Origin: Psettodes erumei
Taxonomy: Eukaryota; Chordata; Actinopteri; Pleuronectiformes; Psettodidae
NCBI GenBank assembly: GCA_016785225.1
Contig: JAFBJZ010000899.1
Location: 47,501 to 111,500 of the forward strand
Reading direction: 5' to 3'
DNA length: 64,000 bases
Position 1 is the stretch's first letter, and every line of letters begins with the position of its first letter. Under the pieces are notes generated by a model. The model was not told where the DNA came from and did not search any database. It saw only the letters and a program-made list of their open reading frames with translations. The position numbers and the translations under genes were made by a program. Below are positions 40,684-51,426 of this stretch, in pieces.

Positions 40684-43600
40684 TTGTTGTTGCTGTTGTT
40701 GCTGTGAGTGGTCCTGCTGTGATGGGCTGTGGCTGTGTGGAGGTTGGTTATGGCTGTGGCTGCTGTTATGGCTGTTAAGATGAGATTTGAGATCAGAGAA
40801 GGAGGAGCACTCTTTGCCACACTGGCAGATCTGCCCCCCAGGCACCTGAGGAACACCTGTATAGACATACAAGTCAATGGAAACAGTCAGTTTGTGGATA
40901 ACCATGTCAGAGGTGAGGTGAGGGTTCTTTGAAATCACAACTATAGATGTTCACTCATCCGTCATCTCACCCATCATCCTGCAGTAGTCTCTGCTGTAAT
41001 AAAAGAGCAGCTCCTGTTCCGGGTGGATCTCTGTGGTTGTACAGAAGAACAGTTTCCCATTGGCAGGGTACGCCACCAGATTCTGCTCCTCACGAGTCCT
41101 AAATGCAAACAGCAAATACAATATTTATTCATTTTTTGGCCAGACAACAAAAGTCTACACAATTTGAACTTTGGTCAACAATCACTCACTGTAGCAGGTA
41201 TACATTTTCATTTAGCATAATCCCAGAGTTTCACCTCAGAAGTCAACATTTTATACTTTTCTTTATGATACTGCGTGCCATACCTTGCTTGGCGGACAAA
41301 CATCATCCAGTTGCATTCGTTCTCATCTGTTGTCACAATGTAGAACTCCAGCACATTGTTGTGATACATCTGCAACCGGGAAAAGGACTCATCAGCTTCC
41401 TCTTCTAAGAGTGGTTTTGCACCAGTGAAGAAAACCACAGTCCAACCAAAGCCATTATACTGACCTTCCAGATTTGAGGTGTGTCCTTTTCTGGCCAATC
41501 AGACAGATCCACATTGCTACAGTGCTGGCCAACCATTGGTCCGAAGCAGGTCCTTGGAGAAATCACATCCCGTGCAAAAACTCCTACAGTGAGCACATTT
41601 TGTCGGCAATTTAATTGATGGGTTATCAGACTTTTTTGTTTACACATGTATAGTACCTTTTAATCTTGTCTTTACATGAGGCCCCTTAATAACCCCTAAT
41701 TTGCCTTTACTTTGTCCTGTCCTGTCCCGATACTCATGTTTGTGTTCATAATCTTGTGTGAAAAACTAATGATGGAGGAATGAAACTAGGAGACAAGAAA
41801 AAAATTTTTTTTTTTTCAACACAAATTGGAAGGTTATATTGTTTTAAAATCCCAGCAAAACAATTCACTGACCAAGTGGTTCATCAGCCACTGAGATGCG
41901 GAGGCACAGTGGACGTGGCAGGGAGAGGCGAGCCCGGCTTTGGATGGGCACGTCAGGGATGAAGGTGACTGGGCCGTGCTCCGGGCAGTCTGAGGTATAT
42001 GAGCGCTCACACAGTGTACACCCTTATAGAGGACAAAAACAACACAAAATTTACTACACGGGAGATTTATTTGAGTCACTTTTACTTACTGCCTTTTAAC
42101 GTCAAGATCTTGCTATTTTACATCATCTTCATTTCACTTCAGTTCTATGGCTGTTTAAATGCTGTATGTTTTTGCTGAAAATAGGTATTTTCCTATGTTT
42201 TATAGCTGTAAATGATTTCTATTACTTCTTAGATCTAAAAAACCATAATTTTCAAATCCACCCGTATATCTAGTTATTAAACATCTGAAGTAATTAAAAT
42301 ACAAACTCACAGATGGTGTAGGCAGTGACCATGTTCTCCTTGTTGGAGGTAGAATCCTCGAGCTGCAAGGTGGAGTTCACCAGCACCAGACTGTTTTCTG
42401 GCCCCAGTGACACTTCTGCAGTGATGGGTGACACATTTACTGCCTCCAGCCCCATCCCAGAGTGTCCATGAAGAGGCACCGGCTCCAGCTGGCCCTGACT
42501 GGCCATGGAGCCAGTGAGCACCACGCTGACGACTCCTGAGTTCAGCTCCCCATTCGAGTGGAGCTGCTCCCCGAGTCCTCCTGCTCCTCCACCCCCAGCG
42601 TTTCCAACGCGTCCTCCCATATGATCTGACTCCATCACAACCGGCAATTCAAGCACAGGGGGCCCATGGAGGGGCAGCACTCCACCAGATGAGTCCACTC
42701 CAGTGAGACCCTCATGCTGCTGAGGCTGCCTTCCCCCACCAAGCTGCTGCTGGGTGTCAGACACCGCCACCACCCCGACTCCATCCATGGTGGCCAGCTC
42801 CTCTCCCATCCTATCAGGGGACATGGGGCTGCTGACACGTGACTCCATGGCCAATCCTGTAGAGTCCAGTTCATGAGCACCAGTCTGGTGGAGGTCTCCC
42901 TGCCCACTGACCTGTCTGGTGTCCATGGGCACCAGGCCCTGCTCCAGTGGGCCTCCAGGGCCACTGTAGGGGTCCAGACCTGAGGGATTGTTGCTGGCAA
43001 CAGACAGGGTCCCATCCATGTTAAGGCTGCTGGGATGAATGTATTGAGGTGGGGGGCGGTCTGCCAGATAAGATAGGATACCTAAAGAGTGAAGAAAGAG
43101 GGTGTTTTAAGTACTGGAAAGTTTCCAGTTGAAAAAGCAACAGGAGGAGGACTACAGAGCATCTGGGTTTACGCTGGGTTGAGCAAGCACTCCACGAGAC
43201 TATGAACAGAATATAGTCATATAGTCAGTAACCCACCTGGCAATATGTGTCGGAAGTAGCTGCTCTCCAGGTGAGGGTACGGAGGAGGTGGCAAGGAGTA
43301 GTTCCTCTCTGGCAGACCACACATCACTCCTCTGTCACTCAGTGGACCCATAGGGAGCATCAGCGAGAGGGCTGAAGGGAGGGAGCCCAGGGATGGACCC
43401 AGGCTGGGGATGGCCACTGGCATGCCTGATCAAAATCATCAAAATGAACAGATGAATGAGGGCTGGAGACAAGTATATGAGAAAGTTCACAACCCAATCA
43501 CAATGTCCTGTTTCTCATCAGAGCTGTAATCTGCACAGGTAAATCCCCGAACAAGTCACGCAAAGTCTTTTTAAAATTGATTAGGATGAATAAAGTCTGC

Positions 43601-43765
43601 CATTGTGTCTCCCAGCTTGAGCAAACAATCCTCATTAAAGCCGTCCATACCTGGAGTAGGAATGGGGTTGTGTGTGGGGGAGGTGGGCAGCCCCAGGTGG
43701 CTGGCACTCACTGAGGGCACACTGAGCTGGTCCATGCCCACGGGACTCAGGTTCATGTCATTCAT
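39453..43765 (-). CDS. prdm4: prdm4: PR domain zinc finger protein 4
   Basis: Ten coding exons (high to low): 43765-43651, 43425-43237, 43081-42311, 42022-41873, 41583-41465, 41369-41284, 41098-40971, 40856-40272, 40068-39900, 39801-39453. Together they are 2661 nt, 886 residues (human about 801). The N-terminal MNLSPVGMDQL and the PERNYSLPPPPYPHLESSYF stretch are diagnostic of PRDM4. A zinc-knuckle-like WCTLCERSY precedes the PR/SET domain (about 405-520, with TCFGP and TTDENECNWMMFVR). A CxCGKEC motif, a polyQ tract (571-590), six C2H2 fingers and an acidic tail follow. Family knowledge: PRDM4 is a nuclear transcription factor that recruits PRMT5 and acts in growth arrest and neural differentiation. 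The first exon starts with a G before ATG at an acceptor, so translation may begin here (MNDMN) or further upstream as in human. Confidence 0.96.
40645..40704 (-). repeat. prdm4: prdm4 CAG/CAA repeat encoding 20 glutamines
   Basis: This is an in-frame run of 20 Gln codons between HS and E, containing ten uninterrupted CAG codons at 40651-40680 followed by mixed CAA/CAG. Two more Gln-rich patches (QQ, then five Q after Pro) continue to about 40618. It lies between the CGKEC motif and the first C2H2 finger, in a linker that is short and His/Ser-rich in human PRDM4. Confidence 0.95.
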
Positions 43766-43925
43766 CCTGGGGGAAACAACATAATCAGATAACAACTTTA
43801 TGATTGTTTTGACAGCAATCAGAAGACGTGAATTCTGGCTCTGACACGTCCAGGAGTAAATTTCGATATTCAACAGAAAGCATATAAAGAAACACATGTA
43901 CGCAGTATGAGCCACATTAGCCTAC

Positions 43926-43960
43926 CTGAATTTAACAGCTGATGTCCATCGGTAACTGTT
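43926..43960 (-). other. prdm4: prdm4 probable non-coding leader exon with mini-ORF
   Basis: A 35-nt exon candidate sits between a TTTCAACAG acceptor and an AATTCAG|GTAGGC donor, upstream of the first coding exon. It contains a complete five-codon ORF (ATG to TAA, MDISC). The assignment rests only on splice signals and position. Confidence 0.4.
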
Positions 43961-44324
43961 CTGTTGAAAGGTGCTTTTATATTTCTCTCCCTTTCAAAAA
44001 AAAAGACCTGGTATGAAAAGAACTTAAAGCAGCCTTCGTCATCCGTATACAACTCTGATTCAAACAGCCAAAAATGATGGTTAATTTGATATTGGAAAGT
44101 GACTGATTTGCAACTAGTTGGCGAAGCATCAACCAGTTTTTGTCACACTGCTAACGCTAGCATTGCTAACTTCCACCTCCAGCGTCAAAACTGTGACCGT
44201 TCGGGCGGTTTGAGCTCGACAAAAGTACACGTGTTCCTCGTCTCAGCCGACAGTGTGGCTTCGTTGCAAAAAATATCATTTATCTGAAAGGGAAGACGCC
44301 TTAAAAACAACATACCAGCACAAT

Positions 44325-44380
44325 ACCTCCCCGAAAGGGGCCATAGCAGCGTACAGTCCCTTTGCGCATGCGCAGTAGCA
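44325..44380 (-). promoter_or_regulatory. prdm4: prdm4 promoter / NRF1 site
   Basis: A perfect palindromic NRF1 element, TGCGCATGCGCA, lies at 44363-44374. It is just upstream of a candidate first exon on the minus strand whose donor (GGGGAG|GTATTG) is near 44327. NRF1 sites usually lie within about 100 bp of the TSS in CpG-type promoters. The interval to ascl4 on the opposite strand is only about 0.57 kb. Confidence 0.5.
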
Positions 44381-44679
44381 AGTAAGCGTGGAGGGGTATT
44401 TGGCTGATCACAAGCCAGTTTGTCTGTCCTCCACTGTACTGTACTGTCCACAGACTGCTGAAGCCCCAAATTAGGCAATATAGTAGAATAATAGATTTTA
44501 ATAATTATTATTATTTTGAGTGATATTATTGAAATGTTTTAGAGGCGCCCTGCACTTTCATTGGAAATCTTCTGGGCAGATACTGTATTAATTGTCTTTC
44601 ACTGTTTCTATTTTTGGGGCAACTTCACCTAGCGATTTATCATTTCCGTGTGTAATTTATATATAAATTATATACATGC

Positions 44680-44680
<1 letters not shown>

Positions 44681-44705
<25 letters not shown>
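44681..44705. repeat. (TA)n repeat
   Basis: About 12 TA units in the prdm4-ascl4 intergenic interval, within a longer AT-only stretch from 44.65 kb. Confidence 0.9.
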
Positions 44706-44712
<7 letters not shown>

Positions 44713-44947
44713 ATGCATGCATAATAGATGCATATTAGCATCAATCAGCCGGTTATTCTAAGCACGTAAAGTTGACCTAGTACTGTACTTTTCGCGGTGA
44801 GAACGGCCTCACCGTGGCAGCGGAAGGAAGAAAACGTTACATAAACATTTTTTTTTTTTAATCTTGATGAGAAAGCTTCTTGGCTACATCCCCGCCCCGG
44901 ATCACACCCACCCTGTATTCAGCCTGAAAACCCACAAATAAGATGTC

Positions 44948-45054
44948 ATGACTGACAATGTCTCCATCGAAGACAGTTTACTTTACAGTTTACGAGATAA
45001 TAAGAAGGAACTCTTTCAAAAGGCACGAGATGATTGCGAGGAGACCCTGACGGG
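44948..45054 (+). CDS. ascl4: ascl4 inferred upstream coding exon (or uORF if unspliced)
   Basis: The frame begins MTDNVSIEDSLLYSLRDNKK and is rich in charged residues, unlike random translation. It ends in phase 2 at a consensus GTGAGT donor. If the intron is retained, the same frame stops at TGA (45056-45058), making a 36-codon upstream ORF. ASCL4 in human is a single coding exon as I remember it, and its N-terminus contains a similar LPYSLR, compared with LLYSLR here. Confidence 0.5.
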
Positions 45055-45683
45055 GTGAGTTGAAATAATTATAGGTCATTTGATGCACATATTATTGGAT
45101 CCTGCTGTCTAATAGAAATAGTATTTCTTCCAGAAACATGTCTTATCAGAGAAAAGAGTTAATGGAACATATTCAATATGTTCCTCCGCTGGCTTTTCAC
45201 GGAATCTCCATGGACAGCAGCGGAGCGCACTACAAGGATGCGCTTCGACTCGGACTACCCTTCCACCTAGACGCCGCATATCTCGACCCTTTGCGCGGCC
45301 AGATGTTGCCCTACAGACGCTTATCCTATTTTCCCTTTCATGGACCCCTCGGTGTGTGCGATTTCTCCTTGGAGCCAGCGTTCATCCGGAAAAGGAACGA
45401 GAGGGAGCGACACCGGGTGCGCTGCGTAAACGAGGGTTACGCGCGGCTCCGGGAACATCTACCGCAGGAGTTTGAGGACAAACGGCTCAGCAAAGTGGAG
45501 ACTCTACGGGCGGCTATAGACTACATCAAACACCTGCAGAGCCTGCTGGACTTAAACGTGTCCGGGATGGAGATGTCAGTTGGAGATGCGCGCAACCGTG
45601 CGCCACTGCCGCAGAGGATAGACTGCAACAGTGATGGAGAGTCCAAAACTGGCCTCAGCGACAGTGGGGAAACTGTTTACTAG
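44948..45683 (+). CDS. ascl4: ascl4: achaete-scute-like bHLH transcription factor 4 (spliced model)
   Basis: The main exon, 45134-45683, includes an ATG at 45138 opening 181 residues. The bHLH domain is at about 84-137 of that ORF (basic RKRNERERHRVRCVNEGYAR, loop EFEDK, helix 2 RLSKVETLRAAIDYIKHLQ), followed by CNSDGESK and an acidic tail typical of ASCL proteins. FHLDAA and the EPAF before the basic region fit ASCL4, and in human ASCL4 lies beside PRDM4. A second exon is inferred at 44948-45054: an ATG, 35 codons plus two bases, a GG|GTGAGT donor, a 79-nt intron and a TTCTTCCAG acceptor. It joins in frame to the ATG at 45138 and gives 218 residues. An in-frame TAA stands just before that ATG. 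ASCL proteins dimerise with E proteins and bind E-boxes in the nucleus. The bHLH identity is firm; the extra exon is inferred. Confidence 0.9.
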
Positions 45684-48363
45684 CTCTCTTCTTTTTCGTT
45701 CTCTTTATGACATGCTCTGTATTAATTACACAACAGTTAATTCAATAAGTGTACTTAAAAGGGAAAAATGAATGAAAGAATGTGGAATGTGGGACACTAA
45801 TACATGTTTCTTTGATGGCACTTAAACTATTTGCCTAATTCTATATGGTGTGTTCATGGAGCATAGATTTTAGAGGCAAAAACCAAAATAACTGAGGACT
45901 GAATTTCACCCTTGACCTTTGAAAAAGAAACGTTGAAAATCATTTGAATTAAAGTGTACAGTCGAGATTTTGCTGATTGGTGGTTGTGTGTCTGGTGATG
46001 AACATCAATGAAGTCAGTGACTTTGTCTGTTTGTGGAACAGTACATAATTTTAGTAAACAAAATCTTAGATAAATGTACCTTTTTGACTCTGTGTGATAC
46101 TAGCATTTAATAACACTTTGCACATTCCTGTATATTCAAGTACATGGGCAAGATAAATATTAGGGGTAATTCTATTCTCCAGAGGAACATTAGAAAAGTT
46201 AGATATATTATGCATATTACATTAGTTTCATTTTATGTCTGGACCAGTTACGATTTATTCTCAAAACTTTGAATAAATAAAAAGAATTATGATATCTTTT
46301 ATTTTATCATTGCATTTTGCCCTTTAAGTGGACAGGTTTCCTCTTTTGCTCTGAATGCACTGGTTCCAGTACAACATGTCAAATCGTGTGCTTCAGTGAG
46401 ACCAAATGAGTGATTCAAAGCACAGAACTTTTCTACACATTATAATGTTATATTGTTTAGAGAGTACAACTGTAAATATACAGTCTCTATCCATGCCAAT
46501 ACGGGCCTTTTTTAAACTTCGAACTGTCACAGCAGGAGAAACATGGGTGTATGTGTAATAACATAACAATTATTTACTCACTCCAAGAACTTCCCAAAGC
46601 ACAGATATGACATCTCAAACAGAAAGTGTCCTCTCAGAAGAAAGTTTCTCTCATTGTTTTAAGTTACCCAAGTGCTCTCCAAAGACCACCTACTCACTGT
46701 GCTATCTCAGGAAGTTTTGCCTATTCTAATAGTTCAAGGAATGCATTTTATCAGGGAGCCCTCAGCCTCATAAGAGGCGCCTCCACAAACACAGTTTCCA
46801 TCTATTTGTGTGTTTATGCTTCCCACCTCCGCTGACCTGCACGGAAACGGTTCACATTTTCTGATTTTCAGTAATACCAAAACCACAAATAGGGGGGTGG
46901 GGGGGGGGTGAGCATGATATTGTATACAAGTAATGGATGTGGAGAGACCAGCAGAGTGCAGTTCAGTTGAACCGTGTTAGTATGGAAGAATGGTATTGAC
47001 AGCCATGTAGGCATGACAAACCCTAAACAAAAGGTGTTTGGCTGCAGTTTATGAATTAGACCCAATAATTAGCCAAGTGCTGGTACCCTGGGCTTGATGG
47101 TTCAGTGGCACTCTGAAGATAGGGAACATGAAGCTACTTAAATGAAAGCCTCTGCCATAATGGATGTTTTCTTTTCTGATGCACACAGGCTGATTCTAAT
47201 CGGATTCCTGCACTGAGCATTTGCAGGCATCGCTGTGTTTTACTGGAAAGGCTGATGCTAATGCATGCATGCATGTGATTTAATACAGAAGGCAAAAGGA
47301 GAGTTTATAAGTTTAGGGTTTTACATCAAATATTCAACTTGATGTGTGTAGTCTAAGAAGAATATGAGCATTTTGTTGTATCTGTTTGTTTAAGACAACA
47401 AGGTATTGTGCACAAAAAGCCTTGGTTTCATAAACCGACGGCTACAACAAAATGCCCTTATACTACATACTGTGTTCTCTCATTTCTATTTACCTTCTTC
47501 CATAATGTGTGTAAGCTAGGCATAACAACAACATCTCCTTAGATCAGACAGGGAGGGAAATAGGGCCACTATGGACCACAGAGTAAACACACACTTGTGG
47601 ACAATGACAGCACCATCACATGGTAAGGGTGGGCATACAAATGGCCATAACTGAACAATGTAGAGTGAAGCCTGGTTTTAAAGTGGAACTATGGAACCTT
47701 CAGTGCTTGGTTGGCATCTGTAGGAGAAATTAAAATAAGGCAATCAGGAACAGCTCAATGGGGAGACATACTGTATTCTATGTGCAAGAGTTCTATATTA
47801 GGCTCACTAATGTTTTCTCTTGTGCACAAGGCTACACATTTGTGCAATGCAGGAGGGGAGAAAAAAATATTCCTGCAAACGTGCATGATGACTGGGCTAG
47901 ATAACGTTTATCAGATGAAGTGCGACCAGTGAGGGACCACCGGGAAAGGTTGCTACTACGTGTCAAGACAGAGAGCCCTCATGCAGGGACGGAAACGGAA
48001 GAAGCGGGAGTTATAGGACGGGCAGTGTTGCTGGGTTTGTCCTCTGTATGCTGCTGCAAAAACACTGAAGTTTCTTTGCCATCTAGTACGAAAACATATG
48101 TTGTTTAATACAACACTTGAGTAAATGTACTTAGTTACTTTAAACCAACTGAGGTATTTATCTTATTTTGTCTCACCCCAGTTCGTCCTTCATTAATTGA
48201 GTTACTATATTTCTTTTCTCAAGCAGGGCTTGGCTTACTGTCTTGTGCAACTGTCTGTCTTGTCAGTCAAGCAATTGTATTCAACTGCAACAGCCCTTCA
48301 GATAAAAGAAACTGGTTTACAGAACAGGAAAAACAGAAACAACTAATGCATCGTTAGCTGTGA
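45684..48363. other. ascl4 3'UTR and intergenic DNA
   Basis: The first 0.6 kb is probably the ascl4 3'UTR. The rest is AT-rich with a G-tract near 46.9 kb and a short GCAT repeat near 47.26 kb. No ORF with homology or splice support was seen. Confidence 0.7.
46272..46277 (+). terminator. ascl4: ascl4 polyadenylation signal
   Basis: AATAAA about 0.59 kb after the TAG stop, within AT-rich 3'UTR-like sequence. Confidence 0.5.
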
Positions 48364-48369
48364 TTTATT
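48364..48369 (-). terminator. SAPCD-like gene polyadenylation signal
   Basis: AATAAA on the minus strand about 105 nt after the stop codon, giving a short 3'UTR. Confidence 0.55.
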
Positions 48370-48474
48370 TTTAAATACATATTTACAAGTAGGGAGAAGG
48401 CTATAAACTGTGTAAAATTCATCCAAATGTGAGTTTGCAGTGCAGCACATTTATGTGCACACAAGTGCTGGCAC

Positions 48475-51426
48475 TCAATCCTGCAGTTCATCAAGCTGGT
48501 CAAGGAGAGCGTCTTTTTCCAACTCTAACATTGAGATCTGACGATTTTTGTCACTCACCTCCTGTCAAGAAAGAAAATATGACCAAATCACATAACCACA
48601 CACATACCAACAGACCAATCAGTTTACCTCAGTTTACCTCCATGACCAATAGAAACTTTCAAATACATATTCTGTTTTCTGCTCTTACCTGAGTCAGTAC
48701 TGAGTTGTGCCACCTGAGGTCGCTGTCTGCCATTGTTTCAGGCAGAGAGGGGTTGCTGCGGCTCATGACATTAGGTTCACTCATCATGGAGCCTAAAGTG
48801 CCATTGACCCGCAGGATACGAGACCTGAGGAGGCAGGACCGAGACTGGAGAAAGACAACGGTCAGTAGTTTTATTCTTAAGGTATCAATTAAGGTCAATA
48901 TCCAAAGGCTACTTTGAGGAATTTAGGGAAACATTTCTAGGTTATGGAACGATTTTAAGTGTCAGTAACGTCAGTGAAGTTCTAGTCTCAGCTATGCCCT
49001 GTACCTCTGCTTCCTGGCAGAAGCCAAAGCCACTTTGGGTCTCAATGTGGTCCTGCTGGGCCCTGTTCTCCTCCAGCCGCTGGAGGTACCAGAGACGAGC
49101 CTTCTCCAGAATGTCTACACCTGACCATAGAGCGTCCTTCTCCTTCTCCAGATCCTTCAGGCGCTTAATCTGTAAACAAGATGAACACAGCTACATCAGG
49201 TACAAAATCCTTTTTCTTTATATAAATTTGAATTTTTAAATGTGTCCTGTAAGTTCCAAACCGAACATTTTTGTGAAAATTTTTAAGCAACTACAAAAAT
49301 ATAAGGTCCATGGCACCCAAGGGGATTAAAATGCCCGATGCATTTACCATCTATCCATCACATCCCTGGTCTGAGTCTGCCTGTGGACCTTTGCTTCATT
49401 CCCTGCAATATTACCAATTTTTATTATAAAGGCAAAAAAACTAGATGAAAAACAATCAGAGATACTGAGATTGATGATTACTCAGTTTCATGTTTACATG
49501 TGTATTCTGAAGGCACCAGGGGGACTAACTAACAAACCTGACCACCAAAACCCCGGCCTGCAGCCTGATAATAAAGCAACATGACTGTCACAGTGCTACC
49601 TGTTGTCTTCCAGAGGCCCCAAGGCTTTGTCTATCAGCAGAGCCAATCTACACAGCAGGAGGCCTTTAGTTCTATTGTCTACACTCAGCTGGATTACATG
49701 CACGTTAAATAGGCTCCAACAGAGCGCTACAGTGCCCCAGTGACCACAGAATCAGAATATGTGGTGGTGGTGATCCACCTTTAGTATCATGAGGTCAGGA
49801 CATCCTGATCAATTCAAAGCAATCTGCAAGAGACATCAGGAGGACATTAGAAACCCATGACACCATTACATCACTAGTCAATGATTAATAGTAGCATTTG
49901 ATTCATCAAATGGCCAAATAATGCAAATAAATTACACTTTAGGCATTTTCTATGGCATAATTACTGCTGTATCTGCCACAGTGAACTAAAAGTCATCTAA
50001 AATATCTTTTTATGATCATAGATGTACATTTGGTGGAAACCAGGGTACACTGAGCCCATAACAGCAAGCTGTGAGGAGCAGACTTGACATGTGGGAATGT
50101 GTCACTGGGATGACTGCAGCTCTGCTACCTCCAAATAACTCTCCGACATAGAGTAAAGATGGAAAACCTGATGGAAAACAGAATACAGCATGAATCATTC
50201 ATTTCCATTGGATTGATATGAATAATTCAGTTCCCCTTCAAAAAATTAAGATAATTTATGGTAAATTTACATCTTAAAGAAACTAATATCCAGTCAGACA
50301 AGTTATGAGCCTGAACGTCAGATACACTAACTTGTACTTGCTTGTACTTACATACAAGTACGTGTATAGATTTGCTTTGAATGTAGTCAGTTAGCACAAA
50401 ACCTCTGATCGAAACATGTGGCTTAGGGGAAACAAACCTCTGTCTGCATTTGTTGTTGTTTTTCTTTTAAGCACTGTTTCAAATTTAAACCTAAAAGTTT
50501 AAAAAAATGGGATATATGCTTTTGCAAAATGTCTCATAATTCCACATTTCAGAAGAGCAGGCAACGTTGTGTAAATATACCTCAGCCAGATGTTCCCAAG
50601 CTGGCACAGTTACACAGACTTGAGAAGCAATTTAGAAATGAACTAACGTAACAACAGGCCTGTGCAGTGTATTCAAATCTATTCATATGAGTAAACATGA
50701 TAATATGATAAGAATCAGTAACTCAGGAGGAACACACTCACACACCCAAGAAAGACAAGGAGAACAACTGATGAAAATCAAAACCACACGCATCACCCCC
50801 CTCACCCATAAGTAGAGCCCGAGGGATGACAGGCCATGGAGAGGAGATCAGTCACTGACAGCTACTACTGACCCATAAAGCTGGTTGCACAAGCAAGAAA
50901 ACAAATCACAGCCTGTTGGTGGCTCACGCTGAATAATACCACAGAGAGAGAATGAGTGTGTATTTGAGAGAGTGAGAGAGAGAGAAGGCAGGAGTGGAAA
51001 AAAAACCCAGCAGGATACACATGGTGCCCCTGGGGCGAGGTAATGAAAAATTCCACATGTCACTGCCATGACTGGTTAATCGACATACAGTGACACCCAC
51101 ACGGTGGTGGTGGTGGTGGTGGTGGTGGAGGGGGAGGTTAAAAGGTAGTAAAACTGACAGTTTATGAACAAATAAAAGAGAAAAGAAAACACGAGAGTGA
51201 GATACAGCAGGAAACATGAATCTGTTGATGGGAGATGTGAGATATACAGTAGGTGTGACCAGACAGTGGTCAGCTCCTGCTGCGTTGACTGAAAAAAAAA
51301 TCATTATCTCAGCTTTGAGGAAAGAAAGGATTGAAAACAACTCCACCTTCACAAGCTCTGAGAAGGGTTTCTAATGGTGTCATACCTCTATCGCAGTGGA
51401 GACTCGACATTCCTGTGCAGTTGCTG
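48475..51426 (-). CDS. Suppressor APC domain-containing protein (SAPCD1/2-like), 3' part
   Basis: Three exons are firm: 49169-49005 (55 codons), 48844-48689 (52 codons) and 48561-48475 (28 codons and TGA), all phase 0 with good splice sites. The first encodes IKRLKDLEKEKDALWSGVDI and continues through WYLQRLEENR. The last two encode LRWHNSVLTQ|EVSDKNRQIS and a final leucine-heptad coiled coil. This matches the C-terminal coiled coils of SAPCD2 (MKELEQEKE...WYQQQLQR; NRLLTQEVTEKSERI), an APC-binding and spindle-orientation regulator. A small exon at 51426-51386 (CAG acceptor, AG|GTATG donor) extends the frame in phase as QECRVSTAIE. It is less certain because another frame in the same place also looks open. 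The N-terminal EF-hand-like domain was not found, so the gene is incomplete here. The paralogue (sapcd1 or sapcd2) is undecided. Confidence 0.72.
51103..51127. repeat. (GGT)8 trinucleotide repeat
   Basis: Eight GGT units in the intron of the SAPCD-like gene between the candidate exon at 51.4 kb and the exon at 49.17 kb. Confidence 0.9.

Noticed and set aside
40530..40778. Antisense Ala/Val-rich open frame opposite prdm4
   Set aside because: It is the shadow of the CAG repeat and Gln/His-rich coding exon on the other strand.
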